From: an uncultured Oscillochloris sp.
GTDB lineage: Bacteria > Chloroflexota > Chloroflexia > Chloroflexales > Chloroflexaceae
Assembly: GCA_903877945.1 (NCBI GenBank)
Contig: CAIRFY010000298.1
Span: forward strand, 1-5,429
Length of the DNA stretch: 5,429 nucleotides
Direction of reading: 5' to 3'
Part shown: one piece after another, positions 5,261-5,429 of the stretch
Layout: each line of letters begins with the position of its first letter
Numbering within the stretch: the stretch's first letter is position 1
Made by a program: the position numbers and the translations under genes
Notes under the pieces: generated by a model
The model's database searches: none
Told to the model about the DNA's origin: nothing
What the model saw: the letters and a program-made list of their open reading frames with translations, nothing else

Positions 5261-5321
5261 CGATGACGCGGTGAGGCGCTCCGTATCGCCTCATCGCCTC
5301 ATCGCCTCATCGCCTCATCGC
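5261..5321. repeat. 8-bp tandem repeat with a complementary flank
   Basis: ATCGCCTC is repeated 4.6 times without error at 5285-5321. The neighbouring 5268-5278 (GCGGTGAGGCG) is complementary to the first units with one mismatch, and a longer 5261-5278 arm pairs with two units at 16 of 18 positions. In the radical SAM leader RNA this would form a hairpin able to slide by 8-base steps. The copy number is likely to vary between strains. Confidence 0.75.
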
Positions 5322-5348
5322 AAGACTGTCACGCTGAATGTGCCCATT

Positions 5349-5387
5349 TTGAACCATGCCTTAGGCATATTTCAATCCAACTTAACA
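5349..5387 (-). repeat. 27-bp direct repeat, distal copy, with overlapping inverted repeat
   Basis: Positions 5361-5387 are the distal copy of the element at 5220-5246. It overlaps an inverted repeat: TTGAA-CC-ATGCC at 5349-5360, loop TTA, then GGCAT-AT-TTCAA to 5375, pairing at 10 of 12 positions. The left arm (5348-5361) is an exact 14-bp reverse complement of 5222-5235. The paired sites could bind a regulator of the radical SAM gene or be remains of repeat movement. Confidence 0.6.
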
Positions 5388-5403
5388 GTCTGTCGCCGCT
5401 CAG

Positions 5404-5429
5404 CCCTCACCCCTTGCCCCTCTCCCTCA
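5404..5429 (-). repeat. Composite palindromic repeat, copy D, cut by the window end
   Basis: CCCTCACCCC followed by CCCCTCTCCCT matches the head of the repeat family in the same orientation as copy C. The adjoining bases on the minus strand (CTGAGCGGC then CAGACT, about 5402-5387) also match copy C. After that point copy D carries the 27-bp element instead of the TTATGTGAAAGGTATT block. Confidence 0.65.

Overview
The window holds three protein genes separated by repeat-rich intergenic DNA. The DNA is GC-rich. Its many short palindromic and 7-bp-periodic repeats suggest a genome that tolerates dispersed repeats, such as a filamentous Chloroflexota bacterium (Chloroflexales-like). That assignment is an inference from gene style and repeat style; no rRNA or marker gene is present to prove it.

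Layout. Positions 1-241 are intergenic and carry a perfect palindrome, one full copy of an 84-bp composite palindromic repeat, and an imperfect hairpin that may end the next gene. Positions 242-1228 (minus) encode a polyprenyl-synthase-fold protein whose catalytic motifs are strongly eroded. Positions 1229-1557 form a divergent control region. It has a plausible promoter on each strand and a recurring GATACTC/GTATC motif placed near both, plus a 10-bp tandem repeat and a leader of about 155 nt before the transporter. Positions 1558-2994 (plus) encode a 12-helix MFS transporter of the metabolite:H+ symporter type. Positions 2995-3226 contain a second copy of the composite repeat, a hairpin related to it followed by a T-tract (a good terminator for the transporter), and a different GGGCTGAAGCCC repeat. 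Positions 3227-5206 (minus) encode a large B12-binding-type radical SAM protein. Positions 5207-5429 hold its leader, with a duplicated 27-bp element, an 8-bp tandem repeat and the edge of another palindromic repeat.

The main result is that the radical SAM gene carries repeat DNA inside its reading frame at three places. One is a complete 84-bp copy (28 codons) of the same palindromic repeat seen between genes, matching the copy at 49-132 at 73 of 84 positions by hand alignment. The other two are short 7-bp-periodic tracts. This resembles what is known for Rickettsia palindromic elements, but the repeat sequence here is unrelated to anything I recognise by name.

The three genes do not form an obvious pathway. 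The prenyl-synthase-like gene and the transporter are divergent and may share regulation. The transporter and radical SAM genes converge on the terminator region. No tRNA, rRNA, CRISPR array or transposase was seen.
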